A DNA stretch of 64,000 bases. Source: Ferdinandcohnia sp036962685. GTDB taxonomy: Bacteria; Bacillota; Bacilli; Bacillales; Bacillaceae_L. A program made the position numbers and the translations under genes. Shown piece after piece: positions 25,193 through 31,870 of this stretch (positions are counted from its first letter, which is position 1; each line of letters starts with the position of its first letter). The notes beneath the pieces were generated by a model. It was not told the DNA's origin. It was given only the letters and a program-made list of their open reading frames with translations, and made no database searches. The stretch spans positions 1-64,000 of the forward strand of contig NZ_JBALOP010000017.1 in the NCBI RefSeq assembly GCF_036962685.1, in the 5' to 3' direction.

Positions 25193-25276
25193 ATTATACA
25201 CGAACATGTATTCTATTTCCAGTAGAAATCGAACGTATATTCTTATATAATGTGAATATAATAAGAACGTACATTC
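25193..25276. promoter_or_regulatory. divergent SOS-type promoters with three LexA-like boxes
   Basis: Boxes GAACATGTATTC (25202-25213), GAACGTATATTC (25231-25242) and GAACGTACATTC (25265-25276) fit the Bacillus consensus GAAC-RNRY-GTTC with one change (ATTC for GTTC). Box 1 lies in the spacer of the leftward promoter (TGGAAA 25221-25216, TATAAT 25198-25193). Box 2 lies in the spacer of the rightward promoter (TAGAAA 25223, TATAAT 25246-25251). Box 3 lies just downstream of the rightward start point. Confidence 0.75.
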
Positions 25277-25296
25277 TTTTTATGGAGTTGAATCTA

Positions 25297-26556
25297 ATGG
25301 TTGATTACAGCCAGTTACCTAATCAAAAGATTTTATGTGTGGATATGAAAAGCTTTTATGCGAGTTGTGCAGCGGTAATGATGAATCTTGATCCACTTGA
25401 ATGCTATTTGGCGGTTGTCGGAAATACTGACCGTCAAGGAAGTGTTGTGCTTGCTGCATCCCCAAAGTTAAAGCAGGAATTTGGGATAAAAACGGGTTCG
25501 CGTTTGTTTGAGATTCCAAAAGATCCACGAATTCATGTAGTTAATCCTAAAATGAAAACATTTTTACACATATCCACTGAAATCACAAAACTTTTTAATC
25601 ACTATGTCCCAAAAGATGATATACATGTCTACAGTGTTGACGAAAGCTTTATAAGAGTTGACGGCGTAGAAAGATTGTGGGGAGATGCGCTCACTATTGC
25701 AGATAAAATCAAAAGTGATATAAAAGATCAGTTTGGGCTTACTTGCACAATTGGAATTGGCCCTAATATGTTAATGGCAAAGTTATGTCTTGACCTTGAA
25801 GCAAAGAAAAAAGGAATCGCGGAATGGACTTATGATGATGTCCAAACTAAGCTTTGGAATGTATCTCCCCTTAGTGAAATGTGGGGCATCGGGAGCCGAA
25901 CTGAAAAAACACTTAATCGGATGGGAATCACAAACGTTGGCCAGCTTGCCCACTATCCACTGGAGTTGCTCGAAAAGAAATTTGGAGTACTCGGTAACCA
26001 GTTGTATTACCATTCTTGGGGCGTAGATTTATCAGATATTAGCGCACCAATCCAACAGGGACAAATTAGCTTTGGTAAAAGTCAAATACTCATGCGTGAT
26101 TATCCGGAACCAGAAGAGGTAAAACACGTCATTTTAGAGATGTGCGAAGATGTAGCAAGACGTGCAAGGCATGCCAGAAAAGTTGTAAGAACAATTAGTT
26201 TAGGGGTCGGCTACAGCAAAGATGAATTCGGTGGTGGCTTTCTTCGTTCAAAAACGATTGAAACACCTACTAATATTACGATGGAAATATATAAGGTTTG
26301 TCTGGAGCTGTTCGAGCAGTTTTACACTAAAAAAACGGTAAGACAGATTTCTATATCTCTCTCAAAAATCGAAGATGATGACAATATGCAGCTTGATTTG
26401 TTTTACCTAGAGCGAGAAAAGAAAAGCAAGCTTGGCTATGTCATGGACCAGATACGGACTAAATATGGCTCTGATGCCATATTGCGTGCAGTCTCTTATA
26501 CAAATGCAGGTACAGCAAGACATAGGGGTAGGCTTGTTGGTGGGCATAAGGCATAA
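25297..26556 (+). CDS. uvrX: Y-family DNA polymerase, UvrX type
   Basis: 419 residues from ATG 25297, nine bases after GGAG; earlier ATGs lack a site. Palm aspartates in CVDMKSFYAS (metal site, start) and YSVDESFI are intact, with the GIGPNMLMAKL and helix-hairpin-helix (SEMWGIGSRTEKTLNRMGI) regions. It matches UvrX/UmuC-like lesion-bypass polymerases of SP-beta and Bacillus mobile elements. It copies past damaged bases with low fidelity. Operon with yolD; transcription is expected to be DNA-damage inducible. Confidence 0.92.
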   Translation: MVDYSQLPNQKILCVDMKSFYASCAAVMMNLDPLECYLAVVGNTDRQGSVVLAASPKLKQEFGIKTGSRLFEIPKDPRIHVVNPKMKTFLHISTEITKLFNHYVPKDDIHVYSVDESFIRVDGVERLWGDALTIADKIKSDIKDQFGLTCTIGIGPNMLMAKLCLDLEAKKKGIAEWTYDDVQTKLWNVSPLSEMWGIGSRTEKTLNRMGITNVGQLAHYPLELLEKKFGVLGNQLYYHSWGVDLSDISAPIQQGQISFGKSQILMRDYPEPEEVKHVILEMCEDVARRARHARKVVRTISLGVGYSKDEFGGGFLRSKTIETPTNITMEIYKVCLELFEQFYTKKTVRQISISLSKIEDDDNMQLDLFYLEREKKSKLGYVMDQIRTKYGSDAILRAVSYTNAGTARHRGRLVGGHKA

Positions 26557-26573
26557 TAATTGGGGGTATTACA

Positions 26574-26906
26574 ATGCTTAAAGATAGAGGAAAAATAAAA
26601 TGGGGTGCTGCCTTCATGCTTCCAGAAATGATTTCTGCTCAAAGTCGTATCGACTGGGATACTAAAAAGGTTGAAAAGCCCGTGCTGGATGAGAATCAAC
26701 TTGAAGAGATTAACCAAACTATTTGCGATGCTATGGAGTTTAGCCAGGAGTTAGTATTTACTCTTTTTGAGCGTGGTGATTTTAAACTCTTACTTGGCAA
26801 GGTGCACTATGTGGATCAGTTTGCAAATGAGCTGCGTGTGGTGGATAAATTTGATGCGATACACTTTGTTAAGTTTGAGGATATTGTGAAGGTGAATATT
26901 GGTTAA
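26574..26906 (+). CDS. yolD: YolD-like protein
   Basis: 110 residues. DRGKIKWGAAFMLPEMISAQ start and the YVDQFANELRVVDKFDAIHFVKFEDIVKV end are hallmarks of the YolD-like family, nearly always paired with UvrX/UmuC polymerases and suggested to be UmuD-like accessories. It starts 17 bases after uvrX. Confidence 0.9.
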   Translation: MLKDRGKIKWGAAFMLPEMISAQSRIDWDTKKVEKPVLDENQLEEINQTICDAMEFSQELVFTLFERGDFKLLLGKVHYVDQFANELRVVDKFDAIHFVKFEDIVKVNIG

Positions 26907-26955
26907 AGTGGATACTACCAGAGGATAATTTGCCGTTTTGATGATAAGGAAAAAT

Positions 26956-26986
26956 AAAACAACTCTGTGGTATGCAGAGTTGTTTT
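26956..26986. terminator. bidirectional intrinsic terminator
   Basis: AAAACAACTCTG and CAGAGTTGTTTT with a seven-base loop; ends uvrX-yolD and also the opposite small membrane gene. Confidence 0.85.
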
Positions 26987-26994
26987 ACTTTTCC

Positions 26995-27192
26995 TTATAT
27001 ATATGGACTGTTTATTACCAATAAGATAATTCCAATACCAGAGCCAAGTACATAAGCTTTTCTATCTTTAAATATAATTGAAGTAATTATTCCTGGTAAA
27101 ACAAAATAAAGAATTATCGGTTTAAGAAAAATAAATAATATTGATGAAAAACCCTCAATTAAAGAATTAATAATAACAGAAGTATCTAGCAT
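26995..27192 (-). CDS. two-helix small membrane protein
   Basis: 65 residues: helices at about 14-38 and 47-62 separated by KDRK. AGGGGTG lies 11 bases before the ATG. Unknown; might be a prophage immunity or stress peptide. Confidence 0.5.
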   Translation of the reverse strand: MLDTSVIINSLIEGFSSILFIFLKPIILYFVLPGIITSIIFKDRKAYVLGSGIGIILLVINSPYI

Positions 27193-27280
27193 GCGGTAGG
27201 TTACACCCCTTACCTAATATTTTATATAAAAATAAGCCCGTGTCGCTCAGGCTTTTTTTGAATTACTCTTTTTCTTCTTT

Positions 27281-27442
27281 TTAGGCCTTTATCTTTTTAG
27301 TTTTTTCTTTTTCAGCCTTTTTCTTCTCTAAATAAGCTTCATGTTCTTCTTGAGATACTTCCCAACAAAAAGCTTTTAATCCTCTACTTTTAGCATAAAT
27401 TCTAACACCGTTTCTTGTTATCCAAGGTCTACAAATCATCAT
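27281..27442 (-). CDS. small conserved hypothetical protein
   Basis: 53 residues from an ATG at 27442, after AAGGATGATG. The opening MMICRPWITRNGVRIYAKSR is compact and looks conserved; the tail is Lys/Glu-rich. The ribosome site lies in the right arm of the 27454-27478 palindrome, so translation may be controlled by RNA folding or a bound repressor. Confidence 0.55.
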   Translation of the reverse strand: MMICRPWITRNGVRIYAKSRGLKAFCWEVSQEEHEAYLEKKKAEKEKTKKIKA

Positions 27443-27453
27443 AATTACATCAT

Positions 27454-27478
27454 CCTTTACAAATATTATTTGCAAAGG
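27454..27478. promoter_or_regulatory. 25-bp palindrome: operator or RBS-sequestering hairpin
   Basis: CCTTTACAAAT ATT ATTTGCAAAGG, 10 of 11 arm positions paired. It covers the ribosome site of the 27281 gene (minus strand) and the -35 TTGCAA of a rightward promoter (27470-27475; -10 TACATT 27493-27498). Confidence 0.5.
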
Positions 27479-27504
27479 ACCAACAAAAGTGATACATTAT
27501 ATGT

Positions 27505-27590
27505 ATTAATTCGCCAAAATTAATGATAATGTAGCGACAATCACTTTTTACATAGCTACTACGTCGGCCCCTTGCGTGGGCTTTTTTTAT
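27505..27590 (+). ncRNA. candidate small RNA
   Basis: A plus-strand promoter (TTGCAA, 17 bp, TACATT) and a terminator (GCCC-loop-GGGC then TTTTTTT, 27567-27588) define about 85 bases with no usable ORF. Its end faces the 3' end of immA on the other strand. Confidence 0.35.
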
Positions 27591-27612
27591 TTTCGTTCAT
27601 TTTACCCCTCCT

Positions 27613-28134
27613 CTATTTATTAATATTTTTTAATTGTATACTTGCAACTTCCAAAGAAATGCCACAACTTAAAGCTACTTCCTTGACTGACAATCCTCTA
27701 ATTATATGTGGTGGTGCAAGCAGTTCTCCTGCAAAAGTATTTGCTTGCCATTCAGGCTCCTTAAATTTCGGAACCTCAACCACACTTGTGTTTCTAGCTA
27801 GGGAAATGCTTCCGGGCTTATGCATAAAATAGTGTCCTATTTCATGTGCAATAGTAAATCTATCACGGCCTATCCCCGAAATAGCATTTTCATATACATC
27901 CTCTCGTAATCTAATAATATCTTTTTCTGGCAAAGTTAACCCATACTCATTTTTCATATTTTCCGAAGAGATTATTTCATATGAAAAGGAAGGGTATAAT
28001 TTGGGTAACACTAACTCCAAAAATTCGACTACCGGGAAGTAATTTTCATCAAACATGCCAACCACTTGTCTTATTGAATTTGTTAACATTCTTATCTTTT
28101 TTCTTGATGTAGGATTTGCAATATACACAGACAT
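27613..28134 (-). CDS. immA: ImmA/IrrE-family metalloprotease
   Basis: 173 residues. HEIGHYFMH gives the HExxH zinc site and EWQANTFAGELL supplies the third ligand. In ICEBs1 and phi105-type elements, ImmA cleaves the ImmR repressor after DNA damage and so triggers excision. It follows the repressor gene directly. Confidence 0.92.
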   Translation of the reverse strand: MSVYIANPTSRKKIRMLTNSIRQVVGMFDENYFPVVEFLELVLPKLYPSFSYEIISSENMKNEYGLTLPEKDIIRLREDVYENAISGIGRDRFTIAHEIGHYFMHKPGSISLARNTSVVEVPKFKEPEWQANTFAGELLAPPHIIRGLSVKEVALSCGISLEVASIQLKNINK

Positions 28135-28500
28135 TTATTTCCCCCTTTTTTTCTTTTGGAGGATGGTTTTGATCAAATTTTTATCGCTGTCATCTAATCC
28201 CTTGAACTCCCTAGCTAGAGCCATAAAGGTATCTTTATCCTCACTATTAAATCCTTCGAAATCAACTTTAATTACTTTTTGTGAATCCCGAACTGCTTGT
28301 CTTAATTCATTCGATTCTACAGCACTTAAAGAATATAAAACAGAGATCTTCTCGATCCATTCATGAGGAACATTTCTTTTACCATTTTCTACAGCAGATA
28401 AATATGAAGAAGTAACCCCTAATTTAGTAGCCATATCCTTTAATAGCTCTCCATTATCAATTCTGAGTTTTCTGCAAAACTTACCAAATAGATTCAACAT
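28135..28500 (-). CDS. immR: ImmR-like XRE repressor
   Basis: 121 residues. HTH at about 7-60 (LLKDMATKLGVTSSYLSAVE), followed by a helical C-terminal region of the kind cut by ImmA. Likely the lysogeny repressor, binding its own promoter region at 28518-28569. It sits beside the lysis genes rather than near the expected integrase end. Confidence 0.85.
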   Translation of the reverse strand: MLNLFGKFCRKLRIDNGELLKDMATKLGVTSSYLSAVENGKRNVPHEWIEKISVLYSLSAVESNELRQAVRDSQKVIKVDFEGFNSEDKDTFMALAREFKGLDDSDKNLIKTILQKKKRGK

Positions 28501-28517
28501 GGTTGTTCCTCCTTTCT

Positions 28518-28569
28518 AATATGAAATTTTTTCTAACTTCATATTAACTCAAGTTGGATAATAAATCAA
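28518..28569 (-). promoter_or_regulatory. immR promoter with operator-like inverted repeat
   Basis: Minus strand: TTGATT (28569-28564), 17 bp, TAATAT (28546-28541). AATATGAA (28518-28525) and TTCATATT (28538-28545) form an inverted repeat overlapping the -10, and ATCAACAA-type half sites recur at 28565-28593. Confidence 0.45.
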
Positions 28570-28725
28570 CAACTTTTGTTAATTTAATCAACAAAAACAT
28601 AACCCCTCACATTCCTTGAGTAAAAGGGCTATTTTGTGTTGGTAAATCATGATGAGATGTTAGTATACTCGGTTATATTTATCACACTTTTTTGGGAAAA
28701 TATTAATAAAATAAAACACCTTACC

Positions 28726-28971
28726 TCACCATGAGATAGGGCTTCCTTCATATCTTAACCTTACTCCATTAATCTCTTGAAATTCCCTTAAAGCTTCTGC
28801 TACTATTTCGTCTTTGTCGCCTGCTTTTGTAATCCGTACAGAGTTTAATCCTTGTATAGACGGATGCATAAACACATCATATTGACCATCCTTTTCGAAT
28901 ATCTGCATTTTTACCTTTAATATTATTGATTTAGTTGCTTTTAACTCCCTAATTTCCATATCATTTATCAT
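28726..28971 (-). CDS. hypothetical prophage protein
   Basis: 81 residues, mixed alpha/beta, one domain; not recognised. Ribosome site GGGGG seven bases before the ATG. It lies between the amidase and the repressor, which is where phages often carry small lysogeny genes. Confidence 0.5.
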   Translation of the reverse strand: MINDMEIRELKATKSIILKVKMQIFEKDGQYDVFMHPSIQGLNSVRITKAGDKDEIVAEALREFQEINGVRLRYEGSPISW

Positions 28972-29107
28972 TTATTATCCCCCGTTGAATAGTACTTTCT
29001 ACTTAATAATATATCCAGTCATTTCCAAATGAAGTATAATACGTCACACTTTTCAAAAATATTTACACAAAATAAAAAGCCCCATCTCCGAAGAGACAGG
29101 GCTAATA

Positions 29108-30028
29108 TTATGACTGGAAAGCACCATTTTTATCTGTAATAGCCATGGCACCATTTGATTGGAGATAGTACCTCTTACCGCCCACAGTTACCTCACCGGT
29201 TGCCATATCTCCATCAGAGTTGAGGTAATACCATTTACCGCCTGAAAAAAGCCAGCCAGTGAGCATTTTTCCGGATGTGTCCATGTAATACCATTTACCC
29301 TTTACAAACTGCCATCCTGTTAGCATTGTGCCATTAGCACCTAATAGATACCAGAAGCCGTTATAGTCCTGGAACCACCCCACACGCATGTCTCCATTTG
29401 GATTTAGATAGTACCATTTGCTGTTATCAAGTAGCCATCCGGTTTGCTTAAATCCATTTTTGTAAAAGTACCAGCTGCCATTCTCAAATCGCCAAATAGT
29501 ATCAATCATTGCATCACACACATCATTGATAAATTGCGCCCAGGACACTCCATTTTTAACAAAAGCATTTTTATCTGGGTCAGACTTTCGACTAGGGTCA
29601 AGTTTAGAATGTGGCACAATCTTTGTGCGTGGATCTAGGCCATATGTGCGGCATAAATATGCGTGGTACCAAACATACCGCTTGTATGCTTCATTCCAAT
29701 TAATCTTACCGCCCCAGCAAAGTTCTACTCCTATTCCGATATCATTAGCATCGTCACCGAATAATTGATTGTCTTGAGGAACATCATACCGTACATGCCA
29801 CGCTTTCTCATTTAGTGGAATAATTTCAAGGATATACTTATCGTCAATAAACGTGTGGGCTGATGCCAATGGTTGATTGTTGTTAAAATGATTTCGATTG
29901 TTATAGGCTGTAGAAGCACCATTACCAATGTCGTGAGCTACGATAAACTTAGGCTTGCCACCGACTAATGATTGACCACTTCGGGCATTACCTTCGGAGA
30001 TATAGTCCCTTGTAATTTCATAAGACAT
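29108..30028 (-). CDS. N-acetylmuramoyl-L-alanine amidase (endolysin) with choline-binding-type repeats
   Basis: 306 residues. Residues 1-175 are an Amidase_2 domain: zinc ligands His32 (FIVAHDIGN) and His in KIVPHSKLDPSRKSDPD, with GIGVELCWGG. Residues about 180-300 are five cell-wall-binding repeats of the GWxxxxxKWYYLNxxG type. It cuts the peptide from MurNAc at lysis. The repeat type binds choline in pneumococci; Bacillus teichoic acids usually lack choline, so the ligand may differ. Downstream of the holin, as usual. Confidence 0.9.
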   Translation of the reverse strand: MSYEITRDYISEGNARSGQSLVGGKPKFIVAHDIGNGASTAYNNRNHFNNNQPLASAHTFIDDKYILEIIPLNEKAWHVRYDVPQDNQLFGDDANDIGIGVELCWGGKINWNEAYKRYVWYHAYLCRTYGLDPRTKIVPHSKLDPSRKSDPDKNAFVKNGVSWAQFINDVCDAMIDTIWRFENGSWYFYKNGFKQTGWLLDNSKWYYLNPNGDMRVGWFQDYNGFWYLLGANGTMLTGWQFVKGKWYYMDTSGKMLTGWLFSGGKWYYLNSDGDMATGEVTVGGKRYYLQSNGAMAITDKNGAFQS

Positions 30029-30075
30029 TTTTATCCTCTCCTTTCAAAATAAAATGCTACCTCGAGTGATATAGC

Positions 30076-30585
30076 TTACTTTGAATTAATTGAATCTTTT
30101 CTTTCGTTAGATCGTTGCGTCTTTGCTTGAATTTCCGAAGCGACGCTTTCGATAACCTTCACAGGTACCCATCTTCCCCAACCTGCTCTCTCAAAGTTAG
30201 CAGCTGCACTCATCAACGTATGATAAATCAACCCACCTGTAATTAGGAAAAAGAAGATGCCAAACTCAAAACCATTTACTTTTAACGTCGAGGCTAATGC
30301 AATATCAATCAGATTTCCAAAAGCGGATAGCAATAACATGACAACAGTTCGACTAATGCCTGCCTTACCATATTCACTAGAGTAAGAACCATCGACCTTT
30401 GCGGCTCTTGTTCCGCTTATCCAGTCAATTACAATTGTAAACGCTAAAATTAATACCCAAATGAGATTGCTAATTCCAAATAAAATATTTAGACCAGTTG
30501 CTATAGGTCCAAGAGTAAACAAACCTTCTCTAAATCTTTCGCTAAACAATGTATTGTTACCTAACACAGTTTTTAATAAATTCAC
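30076..30585 (-). CDS. phage holin (TcdE/phi-105-type, holin_4)
   Basis: 169 residues from a GTG. About four membrane helices (30-50, 85-105, 112-130 and others) with the VIDWISGTRAAKVDGSYSS loop and AGISRTVVMLLL found in Phage_holin_4_1. It forms the membrane lesion that releases the amidase, its neighbour. Confidence 0.85.
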   Translation of the reverse strand: MNLLKTVLGNNTLFSERFREGLFTLGPIATGLNILFGISNLIWVLILAFTIVIDWISGTRAAKVDGSYSSEYGKAGISRTVVMLLLSAFGNLIDIALASTLKVNGFEFGIFFFLITGGLIYHTLMSAAANFERAGWGRWVPVKVIESVASEIQAKTQRSNERKDSINSK

Positions 30586-30608
30586 TTCAATTCCCTCCCT
30601 TTCACGGC

Positions 30609-30635
30609 AAAATAAAAAGACTTCTCTGTGAAGTC
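30609..30635 (-). terminator. intrinsic terminator
   Basis: Minus strand: GACTTC, ACAGA loop, GAAGTC, TTTTTATTTT; directly after the 53-residue gene and before the holin. Confidence 0.7.
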
Positions 30636-30636
30636 C

Positions 30637-30798
30637 TTACATCATTTTTCTTCTTTCATTGTCTTTTTCGATAAGTTCTGCAACATCCTTATATATCTTT
30701 TCAGCAATATCTTTCCAGTTCATTGAAACAGATTTTTTTTGATTCTGTTCATTTGCTTTACTGAATCCGTCAACAAAACCTTTTAGGTAATCATTCAT
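30637..30798 (-). CDS. small helical phage protein
   Basis: 53 residues, ATG behind GGGGAGGTG. Sequence MNDYLKGFVDGFSKANEQNQ then an amphipathic helix with WKDIAEKIYKDVAELIEKD. Not recognised; placed upstream of the holin, where phages often carry small lysis accessories. Confidence 0.65.
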   Translation of the reverse strand: MNDYLKGFVDGFSKANEQNQKKSVSMNWKDIAEKIYKDVAELIEKDNERRKMM

Positions 30799-30817
30799 GT
30801 TTTTTCACCTCCCCAAA

Positions 30818-30847
30818 CAAAAAAGACCGTTCTAAATAATAGAACAG
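30818..30847 (-). terminator. intrinsic terminator of the 30859 cassette
   Basis: Minus strand: GTTCTA, ATTA-type loop, TAGAAC, GGTCTTTTTT. Confidence 0.7.
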
Positions 30848-30858
30848 CCCTTTTGCCA

Positions 30859-31338
30859 TTAAAATGTGTAGTAATCGAACTTGGTGTTTGCTAATTCTTC
30901 TTTTGCAACGTCTTTGATTTGTTCAGCCTCTTTTTCGGTCATCATATTTTTATTGACTAGAAAAGAGATTAACCTTTCGTTGACGATTTTCGTCTTAACA
31001 AGATCATCATTTAGATTAAACTGAAAATCATTTTGGTGTCTACTAGGTTTGTTATTTTCATCATATTCCTTCGTAACCAGAGGTCCTCTAACAAGATATC
31101 CTTCTGTACTTTTTGAATGCCTTACAACTCCAAACCTAACATATGTTTCTGCTCCTCTGATTAAACACTTGAAATATTTTTCTTCAGATAGTCTAGATTT
31201 AACTACAAACTCTTTAAAATTCTGAAATTCTCTTTCATCCAAAATATCTTCAAATTCAAAGGATAATCCGTCGTTATACGCTTGGTTGGTATACTCTTTT
31301 AAAAATATATTAGGTGCAAAAATATGAATTTCTTTCAA
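30859..31338 (-). CDS. unknown protein in a sigma-H cassette
   Basis: 159 residues from a TTG at 31338, eight bases after GGAGG; a GTG at 31347 touches that site. KEIHIFAPNIFLKEYTNQ, then a helical end (MTEKEAEQIKDVAKEELANT). No signal or membrane helix; not recognised. It is a self-contained unit in the tail/lysis region: sigma-H promoter just upstream (31363-31391), terminator just downstream. This suggests lysogen-stage expression rather than a virion role. Confidence 0.7.
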   Translation of the reverse strand: MKEIHIFAPNIFLKEYTNQAYNDGLSFEFEDILDEREFQNFKEFVVKSRLSEEKYFKCLIRGAETYVRFGVVRHSKSTEGYLVRGPLVTKEYDENNKPSRHQNDFQFNLNDDLVKTKIVNERLISFLVNKNMMTEKEAEQIKDVAKEELANTKFDYYTF

Positions 31339-31362
31339 TTCTACCACCTCCTTCCGTCTACT

Positions 31363-31391
31363 TCATTCGACAAAAGGAGATATTTTCCTGC
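31363..31391 (-). promoter_or_regulatory. sigma-H-type promoter
   Basis: Minus strand: GCAGGAAAA, 11 bp, GTCGAATGA. All key bases of RnAGGAwWW / RnnGAAT are present. It abuts the terminator of the XkdX-like gene. Confidence 0.72.
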
Positions 31392-31392
31392 A

Positions 31393-31421
31393 AAATAAAA
31401 AACACCTATTCCGCTAGGTGT
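31393..31421 (-). terminator. intrinsic terminator overlapping the XkdX-like stop codon
   Basis: Minus strand: ACACCTA, GCGGAA, TAGGTGT, then TTTTTATTTT; the stem includes the stop codon. Confidence 0.75.
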
Positions 31422-31534
31422 CCAAGTCCTTCTGCTATTAAGATTTCTTTTACTTGCGGTTTAAGCAACTCTGGAACATCGGAGTAAGACTTCATACCCT
31501 TCATAATGTAAGTAGCGTATAACATAGCTAACAT
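31406..31534 (-). CDS. XkdX-like small phage protein
   Basis: 42 residues, ATG ten bases after GGAGGTG. MLAMLYATYIMKGMKSYSDV followed by PELLKPQVKEILI: the XkdX pattern of a short tail-module protein that often follows the tail fibre genes. Role in the virion unknown. Confidence 0.65.
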   Translation of the reverse strand: MLAMLYATYIMKGMKSYSDVPELLKPQVKEILIAEGLGHLAE

Positions 31535-31550
31535 ATCCTGTTTCACCTCC

Positions 31551-31859
31551 TTAACCTCCTAATACAATTTCAGCTAATTCCATAATGGCTAGTGCGTTCA
31601 TTTCAGATTCTGCTTTTAATTTTTCATTTTCTTCTCTTAATACATCAATCTCAGATTTTGGTTGAGGGGCGTTTATGATTTCATTAATTTCCTCAACACT
31701 AAGCGACTCAACCCATTTATCACCATTCCACCTTGGTTTATAAAAAACTTCTTCAGGACTAAATGATTCTACACAATCGTTAGGTATTTCCTCATCAACG
31801 CCAAAAAGGATAGGTTCTAAAAAGAACCCATCCTCATCAACTTTTATATATTGTTTCAA
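31551..31859 (-). CDS. XkdW-like tail-module protein
   Basis: 102 residues. An N-terminal beta part (YIKVDEDGFFLEPILFGV, then PRWNGDKWVE) and a C-terminal coiled coil (VLREENEKLKAESEMNALAI). Such proteins follow tail fibres in Bacillus phages and may help assembly. It starts 12 bases after the spike gene. Confidence 0.65.
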   Translation of the reverse strand: MKQYIKVDEDGFFLEPILFGVDEEIPNDCVESFSPEEVFYKPRWNGDKWVESLSVEEINEIINAPQPKSEIDVLREENEKLKAESEMNALAIMELAEIVLGG

Positions 31860-31870
31860 TAGTTACCCTC

